A stretch of 64,000 nucleotides of DNA. Source: Prostheceraeus crozeri (Eukaryota; Platyhelminthes; Polycladida; Euryleptidae). Shown piece after piece: positions 18,873-29,404 of this stretch. The translations under genes were made by a program, and so were the position numbers. The DNA is taken from assembly GCA_907163375.1 (NCBI GenBank), contig CAJQUW010012679.1, positions 372,001-436,000 on the forward strand, given 5' to 3'. Under the pieces are notes generated by a model, which was not told the DNA's origin, did no database searches, and saw only the letters and a program-made list of their open reading frames with translations. Each line of letters begins with the position of its first letter. The first letter of the stretch is position 1.

Positions 18873-19682
18873 ATGGATAAAATTAGAGCTGATAATTTTA
18901 AAAGAATTAAACAATTAGAAGAGTTAATAAAACAAAGAAATATTATGAAAGAAAATCATCTTCAACATAGAATGATAAAAGCTGGTATTCAATCTGATAT
19001 GTTTGAAAAAATGCAGCAAACCGAGCAAGTAAAAACTGATTTTGAAAAAACTATGAAACCATTTAAAACTCTTGAAAAAGAACTTACAAATAATAATAAA
19101 CAAATTGACATAACAGATCCAGAGCACAAAACTATATTAGATGACTATGGATTACTAGAATCAAACATTAATAAGAAATTACCAAAATCTATGCAATTTG
19201 AACATTCTATTTCATTTATAGAAGGAAAAACAATACCTAGATTTTATCTCGGTCAAAAAGAAATATTTCCACAACCTCTTCGAGGTTTAATTTTTTCACC
19301 AGATAAATCTCCTTTTAATTTAGATAGAAATTTTGTTAGTCTTTTAAGAGGAGCAGATTTAAAAAATTATGCTGTAGATGATCTTATAAAATATAAAGCT
19401 ATGTTAGATAGAGTTGGTGCAGTAAAATCTCTTAGACGCTATAAACAATTAGAAAATTTATTATCAACGGGAGTTAAAGTAGGAAAAGGTTTTAAAACTG
19501 AAACAACTGTATTCTTACCAGATGATCCACAAGAATTACTAAATAGATTAAATATTTTAATATCTGCGATAAAAGAAGGACATAATTCTAGTTTCAATGA
19601 AATTCATGCTATATTGAAAAGACTGTTAGAAAAGAAGATTCTAAATGAAGAGGATTATAAAAGTATAACCGGACATCTCTGA
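18873..19682 (+). CDS. Conserved Polinton hypothetical protein
   Basis: The start MDKIRADNFKRI is chosen because it aligns with the start at 38443 in the sister copy. The N-terminal third is coiled-coil-like (KQLEELIKQRNIMKENH). The middle contains IPRFYLGQKEIFPQP, and the C-terminal part has FLPDDPQELLNRLNIL and FNEIHAILKRLLEKK. The same type of protein, ending with that PDDPQEL...RL.IL pattern, accompanies the penton gene in many animal Polintons. Its function is unknown. A small hairpin cassette (19668-19705) forms its extreme 3' end. Confidence 0.65.
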   Translation: MDKIRADNFKRIKQLEELIKQRNIMKENHLQHRMIKAGIQSDMFEKMQQTEQVKTDFEKTMKPFKTLEKELTNNNKQIDITDPEHKTILDDYGLLESNINKKLPKSMQFEHSISFIEGKTIPRFYLGQKEIFPQPLRGLIFSPDKSPFNLDRNFVSLLRGADLKNYAVDDLIKYKAMLDRVGAVKSLRRYKQLENLLSTGVKVGKGFKTETTVFLPDDPQELLNRLNILISAIKEGHNSSFNEIHAILKRLLEKKILNEEDYKSITGHL

Positions 19683-19705
19683 TGTCTTTAAGGGCTTCGC
19701 CCGTA
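19668..19705 (+). mobile_element. Double-hairpin cassette a1 (Polinton 2 only)
   Basis: GACATC-TCT-GATGTC (19672-19686) and GGGC-TTC-GCCC (19692-19702) are separated by TTTAA. Polinton 3 lacks the whole block at the same place (after AAAAGTATA). Confidence 0.75.
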
Positions 19706-19727
19706 GCTGAAATATGTTGTTTCTAAT

Positions 19728-19805
19728 TTTTATCTATGATTTATTTTATGATTTTTATCTATGATTTTTATCTATGATCTTTATCTACGATTTTTATCTA
19801 TAATA
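19728..19805. repeat. Minisatellite, unit near TTTTTATCTATGA
   Basis: About five imperfect 13-17 bp units lie between two genes. Polinton 3 has only a short A/T spacer in the same place, so the array arose or was lost after the copies diverged. Confidence 0.8.
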
Positions 19806-19829
19806 TTTATTCAAAATTTTAACTAAAAA

Positions 19830-20616
19830 ATGTGTTCAGCAGATTTAGACAAAATTAATAATCATTTAGAAAATCTAACAGAGATTTTGGGTTCATCAAA
19901 ATTTAGTACAACGTTAAAAATTATAACAACTACTTCATCACACACTTGTAATTTAGAACTCATTCTACATTTAGAACAAAATAAAAATTATCAAATTGCA
20001 TTGACTAGTTTCTCTACATTTAACACTATTCAAAACGTTATCAAAGATGTGAATGACCAATTTAGATATTCTACTGATAAAAGCAAAACCTGGAAAATAC
20101 TAACTTTTCTTCCTGGTTCTTACGAAGTTGAATCAATATCAAATGAAATTAAGAGACATTTAGGTATACCATTTAAAGATAAGAAACAATTACATTTTGC
20201 AGTTGAACCGGCAGTTAATAAATTTTCTTACTTTAGACGAAAATCATCAAGTTGATTTTAATCATGATAGATCATTGTCAAAGCTATTAGGATTTAATAA
20301 ACAAACCTATAGTCAAGGTTATCATTTAGGTGAGAAGATTCCAAAAATAACTGAAATAAATTCAATTGTAGTACATTGTGACATTATTGAAGGAAGATAT
20401 ATAAATGGTAAATTGTCAAATTTAATATTCATTTTTCCAGCTTTTACTGTACCCATTGGTTATAGATTAAATGTAATTCCACAAACATTAATATATTTCC
20501 CTATTACAAGAAAAACTATTAACAACATTAACATTAGAATCACTGATGAAAAAGGACAAGAAATAAATTTTGGAGGTGAAGAGATTATGATAGATCTTTT
20601 GGTTCGGGAGGTATAA
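19830..20616 (+). pseudogene. Penton-like minor capsid protein region of Polinton 2 (broken)
   Basis: The N-terminal part has ALTSFSTFNTIQNV and then LTFLPGSYEVESISNEI. The later part has NHDRSLSKLLGF, INSIVVHCDIIEG and VIPQTLIYFPI, ending with a GGEEIMIDLLVRE strand. This order of motifs is that of the single jelly-roll penton protein of animal Polintons and adintoviruses, which forms capsid vertices. About one break. It is preceded by the hypothetical gene and followed by the packaging ATPase, as in Polinton 3. Confidence 0.7.
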
Positions 20617-20652
20617 ACTCCCGTTCGAGAGGTATAAACTCCCACGCGATGC
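20604..20652 (+). repeat. Tandem GGGAG hairpins (Polinton 2 only)
   Basis: Two copies of GGGAG-GTATAAA-CTCCC (20606-20622 and 20627-20643, the second with one mismatch) at the 3' end of the penton-like region. Polinton 3 has neither. Confidence 0.75.
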
Positions 20653-20713
20653 TAGAGAAGTTTAATTTTCTTCTTCTTCTTTTAAAATAAAAATATAATT
20701 TTTTTATAAAAAA

Positions 20714-21483
20714 ATGAGTGAAGTACTACCATTAAATAAAAAAAACTTAAATGTAATCATCATCCAAATTTATCTAATAAAGTTTTGTCAGTTATTTGCG
20801 GAAGATCAGGTTGTGGTAAAACGTATCTATTATTTAAAATTTTAACGACTCCAAATTTTTTGGATTATAACAATCTGATAATTTATACAACAACAGCAGA
20901 ACAACCCGTCTATCAATTTTTAAAATATGGATTTGAAAATAATCTTAAAAAAACAGCAATTGCTTCATTATTCAAAGAATATGAAAAATCTGAAGATGAA
21001 GAAGAAATAAGTTCGTGGTGTGAAGAAGCAGCAAAAAATAATCAGTTAGTTGAAACCAATAAAAATAAGCATATAAAGATACAATTAATAGATGATAGTG
21101 GTAATATGCAAGATCCTAGTAAACTAGATAAAACAATGAAACATTGTGTAATTTTTGATGATTGTGTTAATGATAGAAATCAGTCAGTTCAGAGAAATTA
21201 TTTCACAAGAGGTAGACATAATAACTGTAGTGTATTTTATTTTACACAAAGTATGTATTCATTAGACGGAAGTGTTATTAGAAAGAATGCAAATATATTT
21301 ATACTATTTGAAATAAATGCAAGAAACTTAAGTGATTTTTTAAGAGATTTATGCGTAAGAAATAAAGATGAATTTAAACAATCGTGTAACAATGCGTGGT
21401 CAAAAGATTATGGATTTATCACAATTACTATTGATAAAAAAATTCGTGATAGAGTTATAGAAGATTTGTTTACTGAGCAATAA
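20714..21483 (+). pseudogene. Packaging ATPase region of Polinton 2
   Basis: The main frame (232 residues) opens with a Walker A motif, GRSGCGKT, in VICGRSGCGKTYLLFKIL. It has a Walker B strand, CVIFDDCVND, near residue 127, then RQSVQRNYFTRGRH-like and SVFYFTQSMYS segments of the A32/FtsK family. The gene appears to start upstream, at about 20714 (ATG), with about one break. It would power DNA packaging. It is convergent with PolB, with about 110 bp of T-rich repeats between. Confidence 0.8.
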
Positions 21484-21595
21484 ATAATAAAATTTTTATT
21501 CTAGACTGATTTGAATAATAAAAAATTTTTTTCTAGACTGATTTAAATAATAAAAAAATTTTTTCTAGACGGATGTAAATAATAATAAATAAACT
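21484..21595. repeat. Short tandem spacer between convergent genes
   Basis: Three units of about 36 bp (AATAATAAAATTTTT, TCTAGACTGATTT) separate the ATPase and PolB stops. The same array occurs at 40897-41033. It may carry poly(A) signals for both genes. Confidence 0.6.
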
Positions 21596-24500
21596 TTAAA
21601 AAGGCAAAGTAGTTATTCCATCAGGTAAAATTTTTCTTTTATCATCAAATGGATCTAATGCTAATTTATGTTCTTCTATTAAATACATTTTATGTTTCTT
21701 TGAATTAAGTCTATAATTACATGCTGTTTTTATTTCATTATTAAATAATGCTTTTTTATAATCTTGAAATGTTATTTGATTAGCCACTGATGCCTTTGAA
21801 ATTCCTTTTAATGTTTTATGTGTTTTAATATTATTAGTTGTATCATAGCAGTAACATTTAGATTTTAAAAATGTAGCTTCTGTTATGAAATCTTCATTTC
21901 CTTCTAATTCATCTTTTACTTTACATAAATCAGAAGGATGAATGATATCTTTTATTTTATCTATTTCTTTAACAAGTGTAGAATTATACGGTATTGTTAA
22001 TTCTAAGAAAACGGAATCCGTATCTGCAAAGTGTAATTTATAGTTTTTGCCTGCTAAATAATCATATATAAATTTATACATAAATAGTTTAGCTAATTCT
22101 AATATAGTGAATCCAATAAAATTAAACTTATCATATTTTACGCTAATTCGACGTAAATGTACAGCACATAGTTCATCACTAAATCTAGTAGTTATTTTAT
22201 ATGTAGGTTTCCTTGTTAAATTTTGAAACCTATCTTTGTCATAAACTATTTCAATATTTTGTCTATTACGCGCATTTTCTAAAGTCTTACCATAAAATGC
22301 ATTATTCATTAATTTGAAGAACACGTTTTCAAAATAATCTTTATTTCTTTTAGCTATTGTACGTTTTTCAATATTGAACTCTATATAATTTTTTAACCAT
22401 TTAGATTTTTGATAAAATAGTTTTCGATGTATTTTGGTGAGAATCATTCCATGTTCTAAATACCAATCTAGCATTCTTCCTTCAACAACATACTTTCCTT
22501 TATTACTTTGTGTTAACATAAATTTTTTTGTTGGTCTGTATTTCTTAGGAATTAAAGATTTTTGATAATCTGAAAAATCTTCTATATTGGGAATTTTGTT
22601 TTCGGGACAGAAAGGAAAATACTTTGTTTTATCTTTTATTTCATCAGGGTATACTAAATCAACTTCATATATATAACCATAATTATAATTTCCATCATAT
22701 GTTTTTTGATAATCAAGAATATTACACCATTCCATCTCACCTGTTGGTAATTCTTGTATCATGCAAGAAGAATATAAGCTATTAAAATCATAATATAACA
22801 AATAGTTTTCTCTCTTGAATTCATCAACTGCTGCTTGACTCTCTTCATTTGATATAAGTCCTTCTATATTTTGATTAAACAATTTTATAAACTGATCGCT
22901 TTCTTCTGGAGATAAAGGTTTCATTATTCCATAATCATCAGGATTTACTTTTTTATTGTAACACTGTACATAACGATTACCTAAAACTGATGAAACTCCA
23001 CCTCTAATTCCAGATTCAAAAAATAATAATTTATCATATGTATTTTCTTTATAATGTTTAAGTTTAACATTTGTATGTTTTAATCCTGCTAACCATGTTA
23101 AACCTGGTGTAGAATAACAATAACATGGATCTATTCTGTAATATTCTAAACACATATCACGAAAGTTTTCAAAAAGATCAGCTAGTATTAATACATCTAT
23201 CTGTAGATATTTCATTGTATAATCATACATTGTTTTACAATTTAACTCTCTCCAATTATTTTCAGCTTCTGCATAGTCTTCTTTAGATAATTGTGATTGT
23301 TTTAATGTTGATTTAAATTTATTTATTGGAGGAAGTTGTTTTTCTTCCATAATTTTATTCACAGAATTAAAATCTCCAGTTATATACTCATACGGAAATA
23401 TTCCTTTTAAAGGTTTTAAATTATATTTATTTAATATTTTACATTGTTCAGATTTCAAAGTTTTTCCCATAACATCTAATGAATAAGGAGTAAAAAATCT
23501 AAATGCATCTAAAATTCTAATACAACCTAATTGCATTGAAAAATATTCTTCTTCTGTTTTACATAGTACATTTACTTGTTGTTGTTGTAATTTTTCAGAT
23601 GAAAATAAATCTTTCATTATTAAATGGAAATCATATTTAGAACCATTATAGAAATATAGAGGAACAAAGTTATATTTAAATTTATTAGCATTAAGATTAC
23701 AAGAATTATGTGCTGCACCTCTATATAATGCATTTAGATGATCATGATCTTTTACTTTGTCAAGATATCTACCTTTACCATTTTTATAATTTTTTGTAAA
23801 TTCTTTTCCACAGTAATAACAATTTGTTTCATTAACAAAATTAATTTTTTCTTCACCCGTTAATGGAAGCATTGGTATATTTGTTTCAAGCAATTGTGAA
23901 AAATAATTTTGTAATTCTTCTACTTTCTTTGTAAACATTTCTGAACTATCTTCACCATAGTATTGAAAATATTCTGATTTAAATAATTCAGGATAGTTTG
24001 AGTGAATGTACATTCCCCAACATAATGGTTTTTGTTCAAATAAATATTTTTCTTTACTTTGCTCAGATGTACTTTTTTCAGAATTATCATTTTCAGAATC
24101 GGGCGAAGCCCTGGAAGACATCTCCGATGTCCCGTGCTTTTGTGTCATATTAACATTATATGCTTCGAAATCACAATAAATAGTAAAGGGTACTTTATTT
24201 TTCAAATAATGTCTATTATATATTAAATAATCATCTTTAGGAAAAGTATTTTCAACTGCTTCATTTTGTTGGCAATTCTCCAAATGTCTATTCATTTCTT
24301 CTTTAGTTCTAAAGCTCTTCATACATTGGAGACAAGGAAAATTAGCATTATCTGAAGTTTTTGTAAATACAGAAACATCTTTACACAATATAAAATGACC
24401 CTGATAATACAATATATATTCGCTTGTGCTGGTTGTTTTGTTTGTTTTAATTTTTCAAATTTATCTTTATATATTTCATGTGTTTCATCAATTTCTTTTG

Positions 24501-26004
24501 TAAGATTCAATGTATTTCGATGAAAATTTTGATTTAATATTTGTAACTGATAACTATATTCTTTATCATATTGTTCTTTATATTGTTGTTGACATTTTTT
24601 TAGACATTCATTTATTTTTTGATTGGTTTCATTTTCTTCATTATTTAATTCTTTTTTGTCTTCATTTAATTTTTGAATCGTTTCTATCTTATTTTGATAT
24701 TTATGGCCATATTCTTGTACTAATATTTTTGATTGTTGTTGATAATCTGTTTTACATTTTTGTAAAATTTCATTTAAAGTTTGTAATTTTTGTTGATATT
24801 CTAAAGATAAAGATGAATATTTGTAATTATAATCATCATTACGTCCTTTATAATTATTATGATTAATCATTATTGGTGATAGTGTTTTAACAATTTCAAA
24901 TTTTTCAGTACATATTATATTTCCTTGGTAAAAAATATTATGATGCATGTAATTTCCTCTATCATTATAAACTATTTCTGATTGACATAAATTTTTATTA
25001 TTCAAATAAAATTTTTTTGAATCTGAGTAAAGTGGAGTAATTTTACCAATAGAAACATAATTCACATTTAATTCAAAAACATTTACTTCTATTAAATTTT
25101 TATTATTTTTATGAAACTTTATTAACCTATTATAATCATATGGAAATTCATCTAAACCATCCGAAAGATCAAATTCCTTTATGTATTCTTCTTTATTATA
25201 ATGACTTAGTCTTTCTTTGTGATATTCTGCAGGATGTAAATGTGCTATAATACTCCACAGAAAACAATAATCATCTTCATTTTTTATGTTGATTATTTGT
25301 GGTGAACTGAAAGGTAAAGGAACATAACTACCACCAGTATTATTTATATATTTATCAATTACTATTTTCTTAGATAGTATTTTAACAAATCTCCAACCAG
25401 ATTCACGTAACTGGGCTTCAATTATACAATTTTCAAATTTAAGTATCATCGATTCAAATATGGGTTGTATATCATTTACATTATGAATTTCTTGTGAATT
25501 TGTAAAATGTCCTTGTATTATTTCTTCAGGAATTCCATCAGGTCCATTTTTTGTATAAAGTACTTCTACATTCATATAACATTTGAAAGATTTCTTAAAT
25601 ATTTAGAAAAAGTAGAATAGAATATCAGAAAAAGTTTTATCGGTTTCATTATGTTCAACAGATTCATTAAATAAATATTTTATATCTGTTACAGCTTCAT
25701 CGAATTCATCTATTTCGTTAAATTCATCAGTATCGCTAAATAAATATCTTCCATCTGGTACATGTTCATCTTCACTAACTCTTTTATATTCCGAATATGA
25801 ATAATCATCAAATATTTTTTTAACTTTTATATCAGTAGGTAATGTTTCTAGATAGTTTTTATAATTATTTAATTTTAATATATTTCCTTCATCAACTCGT
25901 TCTACATTTTGTAAATGCTATTTACTATTTAAATGAGATTGATAACTTCTTTTTGTTTGCAACTTTTTTTTACATAAGTTACAATAAAACTTGGTATTTT
26001 CCAT
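21596..26004 (-). pseudogene. polB: PolB region of Polinton 2 (broken)
   Basis: The region starts near 26004 with an N-terminal zinc-finger-like CNLC/C-type module. It continues through the Maverick-specific DDYCFLWSIIAHLHP stretch and a long glutamine-rich coiled coil, then a C2H2 finger (CLQCMKSF, HLENC). The exonuclease motif is YCDFEAYN. A zinc module (CYYCGKEF, DHDHLN, AHNSCN) precedes palm motif A, DFNSLYSS, and motif C, DTDSVF. The largest open part is 938 residues. The region is in about three pieces. It would replicate the element. A hairpin cassette lies within it at 24099-24137. Confidence 0.9.
24099..24137 (-). mobile_element. Double-hairpin cassette a2 (Polinton 2 only)
   Basis: On the minus strand GACATC-GGA-GATGTC is followed by GGGC-TTC-GCCC, the same two stems as cassette a1. 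It is 39 nt and absent from Polinton 3. It lies in the PolB coding region. Confidence 0.8.
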
Positions 26005-26124
26005 TTTTTTATTTTTTAAAGAAAAAATTGTGTTTTAATTTTAGATATAAGCATTCTAATATCAAGGACATGAGTGTTATTTTATATTATTATATATTTC
26101 ACGTTCTTGAGTTATTTTATTTTC

Positions 26125-26270
26125 TTTATCATATTAAGTTTTATCATATAACGTTTTATCATATTAAGTTTTATCATATTAAGTTTTATCACATTAAGTT
26201 TTATCATATTAAGTTTTATCATATTAAGTTTTATCATATTAAGTTTTATCATATAACGTTTTATCAAAAG
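26125..26270. repeat. Minisatellite, about 9-10 units of 15 bp
   Basis: The unit is near ATATTAAGTTTTATC. It lies at the 3' end of the minus-strand clamp-like gene, and its minus strand reads as DKT-type repeats. Polinton 3 has only one or two units there. It is not a CRISPR array, because there are no unique spacers. Confidence 0.9.
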
Positions 26271-27631
26271 ATAATTTAAATTCATTTTCACTAACTATTG
26301 ATTCTTCATCATCATCATCAATTGATTCTTCATCATCATCATAAATTGATTCTTCAACATCATAAATTACACTTTTTGGTATAGGATGCCATTCCCTGAT
26401 AGGATACCATTCTCTTATTGGAATATCTAACTCTAAATTACATTTTTTATCTGATAATAATATAATAGAGAAAAATATTGGTCTTTGATCTCTTTTGGAA
26501 AATTTAATAACACCACCATAATCTGCATCACTTTTAGTTTTTATTAAAGATGATAAAATTTTAAATTGATTAGATGTAAATCCTAATTTAAATTTTGTAG
26601 ACCCGACACATAGTTGTCTAACAGTATCTTCAACTATACCATCATTATTATTTTCAATTGTAAGAAAATGAAATTTAGATAAATTTTGATTATATGTAGT
26701 ATTAATATCATGTACATCAGTATGAGATATAAATTTTTCTTCACTTAAATTTTTATAATTACTAATATTTTTATAATCTTTTTTACCATTTACACCATTT
26801 TCAGATGTTTCAGAATCATCATTTATATTATCATCATCTATATTATTATCATCATTATTATTATAAGATTCTTTAAGATCGGGCAAAGCCCTAGAACCTT
26901 CGGTTCGTTTATTATGATTATGATTATGGACATTGTTAATAGCATAAGGTGTTGTCCACATATAAATTTTCTCTTGTTGAGCTAAACCATTTATATAAGA
27001 TTTTAACAAATTAATATTTAAATTTGAATATAATCCTATATAAGTATCATCATCATATCTTTGGGGCATTTCTAATGTTTCTTGTTTATAAATTGTGTCT
27101 CTATAATAAACTTGACATAATAATTCTTCGTTATGCTTTTTACTCTCGATATGAATATTATATTGGTTTTGTTCATCAACAAATAATCTTATTTTTTCTT
27201 TGGAAAAAGATTTTAATTTTTTAACTAATTCTTTAATATTGATATAATTAATAATTTTAGTTTCTATCCAATCAGTATTACTAATCGGCAAAACTGCTCT
27301 AATAAATCCGTAAACATTATTATGTCCTATTATAACCATATTTTCTTTATTTAATTCTACATATGCAACATCATTATATTTACTTACAATCTCCATAAAT
27401 TTAATAAATGGATCACCTGGAAATATACAATAATTAGTTTCTATAGAAGGTAAACCTTTAGTCTGTTCTCTAAATATTTCTGCTTGTAATTCAAATAAAA
27501 TATTAACATCTATACATGGATTATTATTATTATTATCAAAACATTTATTTTCAAATCCCGTTGATCTCGTCGAATAAGAAGAACAGGATGATGCGGACGA
27601 ATATAATTTTTTTAAATTTGCTTTATCCATT
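26239..27631 (-). CDS. Possible sliding-clamp-like protein (unknown; Polinton 2)
   Basis: The start at 27631 (MDKANLKKLY) is preferred over a longer frame because it aligns with MEKANLKKLY in Polinton 3. A serine-rich leader is followed by two segments that resemble the two-lobed layout of PCNA-type clamps. The first is PFIKFMEIVSKYNDVAYVEL with MVIIGHNNVYGFIRAVLP, and the second is FKLGFTSNQFKILSSLIKT with VIKFSKRDQRPIFFSIIL. An Asn/Asp-rich linker lies between them. The gene is next to PolB on the same strand, which fits a processivity factor. This is a structural guess, not a recognised family hit. Confidence 0.35.
26877..26908 (-). mobile_element. Double-hairpin cassette b1 (Polinton 2 only)
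   Basis: On the minus strand GAACC-GAA-GGTTC is followed by TA and GGGC-TTT-GCCC. It has a net length of about 30 nt over Polinton 3, inside the linker of the clamp-like gene. Confidence 0.8.
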
Positions 27632-27757
27632 TTTTTATTTTTAATAGAAAAAATTTTATTTTTTTTAATTTTCATTAGAAAAAATTATTTTTTTATTAGA
27701 AAAAATTTTATTTTTTTTCTCATTATATAAAAAAATTACTTTTTTATTGTTTTAAAA

Positions 27758-28645
27758 ATGATGTTACCAAATGTTGGTGGAGGTGCATATATCCCGAATA
27801 ATCGTGAATTAGAAATAGAGATAGAAAATTATATCATGAAAACTGGAGACGTTTTATCTGATCCATTGCATCTTTCTATTCTTCCGCAACAAAATACAGA
27901 GTTAACAAATAAACAATATGTTGATACACAAATCAATGACTTAAAAGAAAAATATATAAACGATGTTTTGGTTCCACTGATGAATGAATTCAAGTTGCTA
28001 AAACTTAATGACAAATTATTAAACGAAAAATTATTAAAACTTGATAAAAAGGATAGAGAGCTAGAAGCAGATATAGCAAAACTTTTTAAAAAAATTTCTG
28101 AACAATCAAAAATTTTAATATTACTTTCTGAAAAGTTAAAATCTGCAGTCATTAAAAATAAACACCAGATAAAATTATTGAAAGAACAATCAGAAGATGA
28201 AATAGAAAAACTTCCTGAAAGAATTAAAAAAAATTTAAAGCAGTTACAAGCTACATTCCAAAAAAGTGTTGATGAATTAAGGTTTAAAATTACTCAACAA
28301 ATGAAAAAGATGAATAGAATAATAAATGAAGTGAACTCGCTTAATCAAAAAGTTGATAAAATGAAAACTCTTAAAATCAATTTAGAAAATGAATTAAAGA
28401 AAAATTTACAAGAAAACTCTAAAGAAAATAAAGAACAGTTAGATGCTGTTAAAAGACAATTAGATGTTCTTAAAATTAAGTTAAATGCTCTTAAAGCGGC
28501 GTTGAAGATGAATCAGGAGAAAATGCAAGTTAATAGAAAAGAAATTAAAGTACATCACACGCTACTTGACGCGATAGATAAAGTGCAACAATCAATTAAT
28601 AAAGTTATCTCGAAGTTGTTGTCCATTCACAAACGTAAATCCTGA
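27758..28645 (+). CDS. Fibre-like coiled-coil protein (Polinton 2)
   Basis: The 295-residue protein starts MMLPNVGGGAY. Residues about 26-55 contain MKTGDVLSDPLHLSILP and then ELTNKQYVDTQI, the pattern 'M.GDL.........DA.NK.YVD' seen at the head of trimeric phage and viral tail-fibre proteins. The rest is almost wholly long coiled coil (about 60-290). A trimeric fibre or spike attached to the capsid is the natural reading. The gene opens the plus-strand virion block and precedes the pVI-like and capsid genes. No knob domain is seen. Confidence 0.5.
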   Translation: MMLPNVGGGAYIPNNRELEIEIENYIMKTGDVLSDPLHLSILPQQNTELTNKQYVDTQINDLKEKYINDVLVPLMNEFKLLKLNDKLLNEKLLKLDKKDRELEADIAKLFKKISEQSKILILLSEKLKSAVIKNKHQIKLLKEQSEDEIEKLPERIKKNLKQLQATFQKSVDELRFKITQQMKKMNRIINEVNSLNQKVDKMKTLKINLENELKKNLQENSKENKEQLDAVKRQLDVLKIKLNALKAALKMNQEKMQVNRKEIKVHHTLLDAIDKVQQSINKVISKLLSIHKRKS

Positions 28646-28709
28646 TCGGACCAAAGCTCCTCGAGGCTTTAGCCGATCGGACCAAAGGTCCTCAGGTTAC
28701 TAACCAATC
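28644..28709. mobile_element. Hairpin cassette pair c1 (Polinton 2 only)
   Basis: Two adjacent units each begin GATCGGACC. The second (28675-28709) has GGACC-AAA-GGTCC and GGTT-ACT-AACC. Intergenic, between the fibre-like and pVI-like genes. Confidence 0.75.
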
Positions 28710-28766
28710 ATAAACGTAAATATTAACGTAAAGATTTTTCCCAAAAGTCAAATTTATTCCTAAAAA

Positions 28767-29267
28767 ATGCCTATAATTTATAAACACAATCTTAAACATT
28801 TTGCTTCAAATCAAAGAATTGCTCATGAACCAGGTATGAATCGTGTTTATCATTATGATAATAGAGAAACAGTTCACACAGAAGGAGCTGGTATATTTTC
28901 TGGTCTTGGAAGTATCGTTAACTTAATTAAAAATAATAAAGATTTGATTACATCTGCTGCAAAAGGAGCAGCTGCTATAGGTAGTACAGCTAGTGCAATA
29001 TCAAATGCTGTTAAGTCTCAAAACGAATTAAAACAACTAGAAGCTATTCGTAAACTTAGGAATGATTCTGAAGAATTAAAAAATTTAAAAAAACTTTCAG
29101 TGGAAACAAAAAACAAAATTGCTAACATAGCTGTGGGGGGTGAAACCTTGAGCGGAGCTCCGTCTGATAGTAAACATAAGAAGAAATCAGGCGTAGCCAT
29201 AAAACGTTCAATTGAAGAAATAAGAGGTAATGGGGTTAATAGCGGAGCTGGTCTAGCAAAATTCTAA
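28767..29267 (+). CDS. pVI-like membrane-active virion protein (Polinton 2)
   Basis: The start MPIIYKHNLKHFA is shared with the sister gene at 48534. A glycine/alanine-rich amphipathic block (GIFSGLGSIVNLI, AAKGAAAIGSTASAISNAV) is followed by a charged coiled coil. The tail ends GAGLAKF. Gly/Ala amphipathic segments of this kind are typical of Polinton proteins compared with adenovirus pVI, which disrupt endosomes. It sits directly before the capsid gene. Hairpin cassettes lie in its coding part (29137-29163, 29190-29198). Confidence 0.5.
   Translation: MPIIYKHNLKHFASNQRIAHEPGMNRVYHYDNRETVHTEGAGIFSGLGSIVNLIKNNKDLITSAAKGAAAIGSTASAISNAVKSQNELKQLEAIRKLRNDSEELKNLKKLSVETKNKIANIAVGGETLSGAPSDSKHKKKSGVAIKRSIEEIRGNGVNSGAGLAKF
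29137..29163 (+). repeat. GC hairpin block in the pVI-like gene (Polinton 2 only)
   Basis: GGT-GAA-ACC is followed by the perfect palindrome CGGAGCTCCG (29153-29162). The block is missing from Polinton 3. Confidence 0.65.
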
Positions 29268-29404
29268 AATTATATTTTAGTAAAATTATTTTAGTAAAAT
29301 TTTCTTAGTAAAATTTTTTTAGCAAAACTATTTTAGTAAAATTTTTCAGCAAAATTTTTTCTGTGTGTGTGAAAAAACAAAAAGTCAAATTATTTTTTAT
29401 AAAA

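Noticed and set aside
24510-24866. Plus-strand membrane-protein-like ORF (118 aa)
   Set aside because: It is antisense to the glutamine-rich coiled coil of PolB. AT-rich codons read backwards give Phe/Ile/Leu.
26125-26270. Possible CRISPR array
   Set aside because: Units are directly adjacent 15-mers with no spacers, in a eukaryotic mobile element.
25842-26279. 145-residue plus-strand ORF with FYHIK-type repeats
   Set aside because: It is the opposite strand of PolB and of the 15-bp minisatellite, and the repeats explain the open frame.
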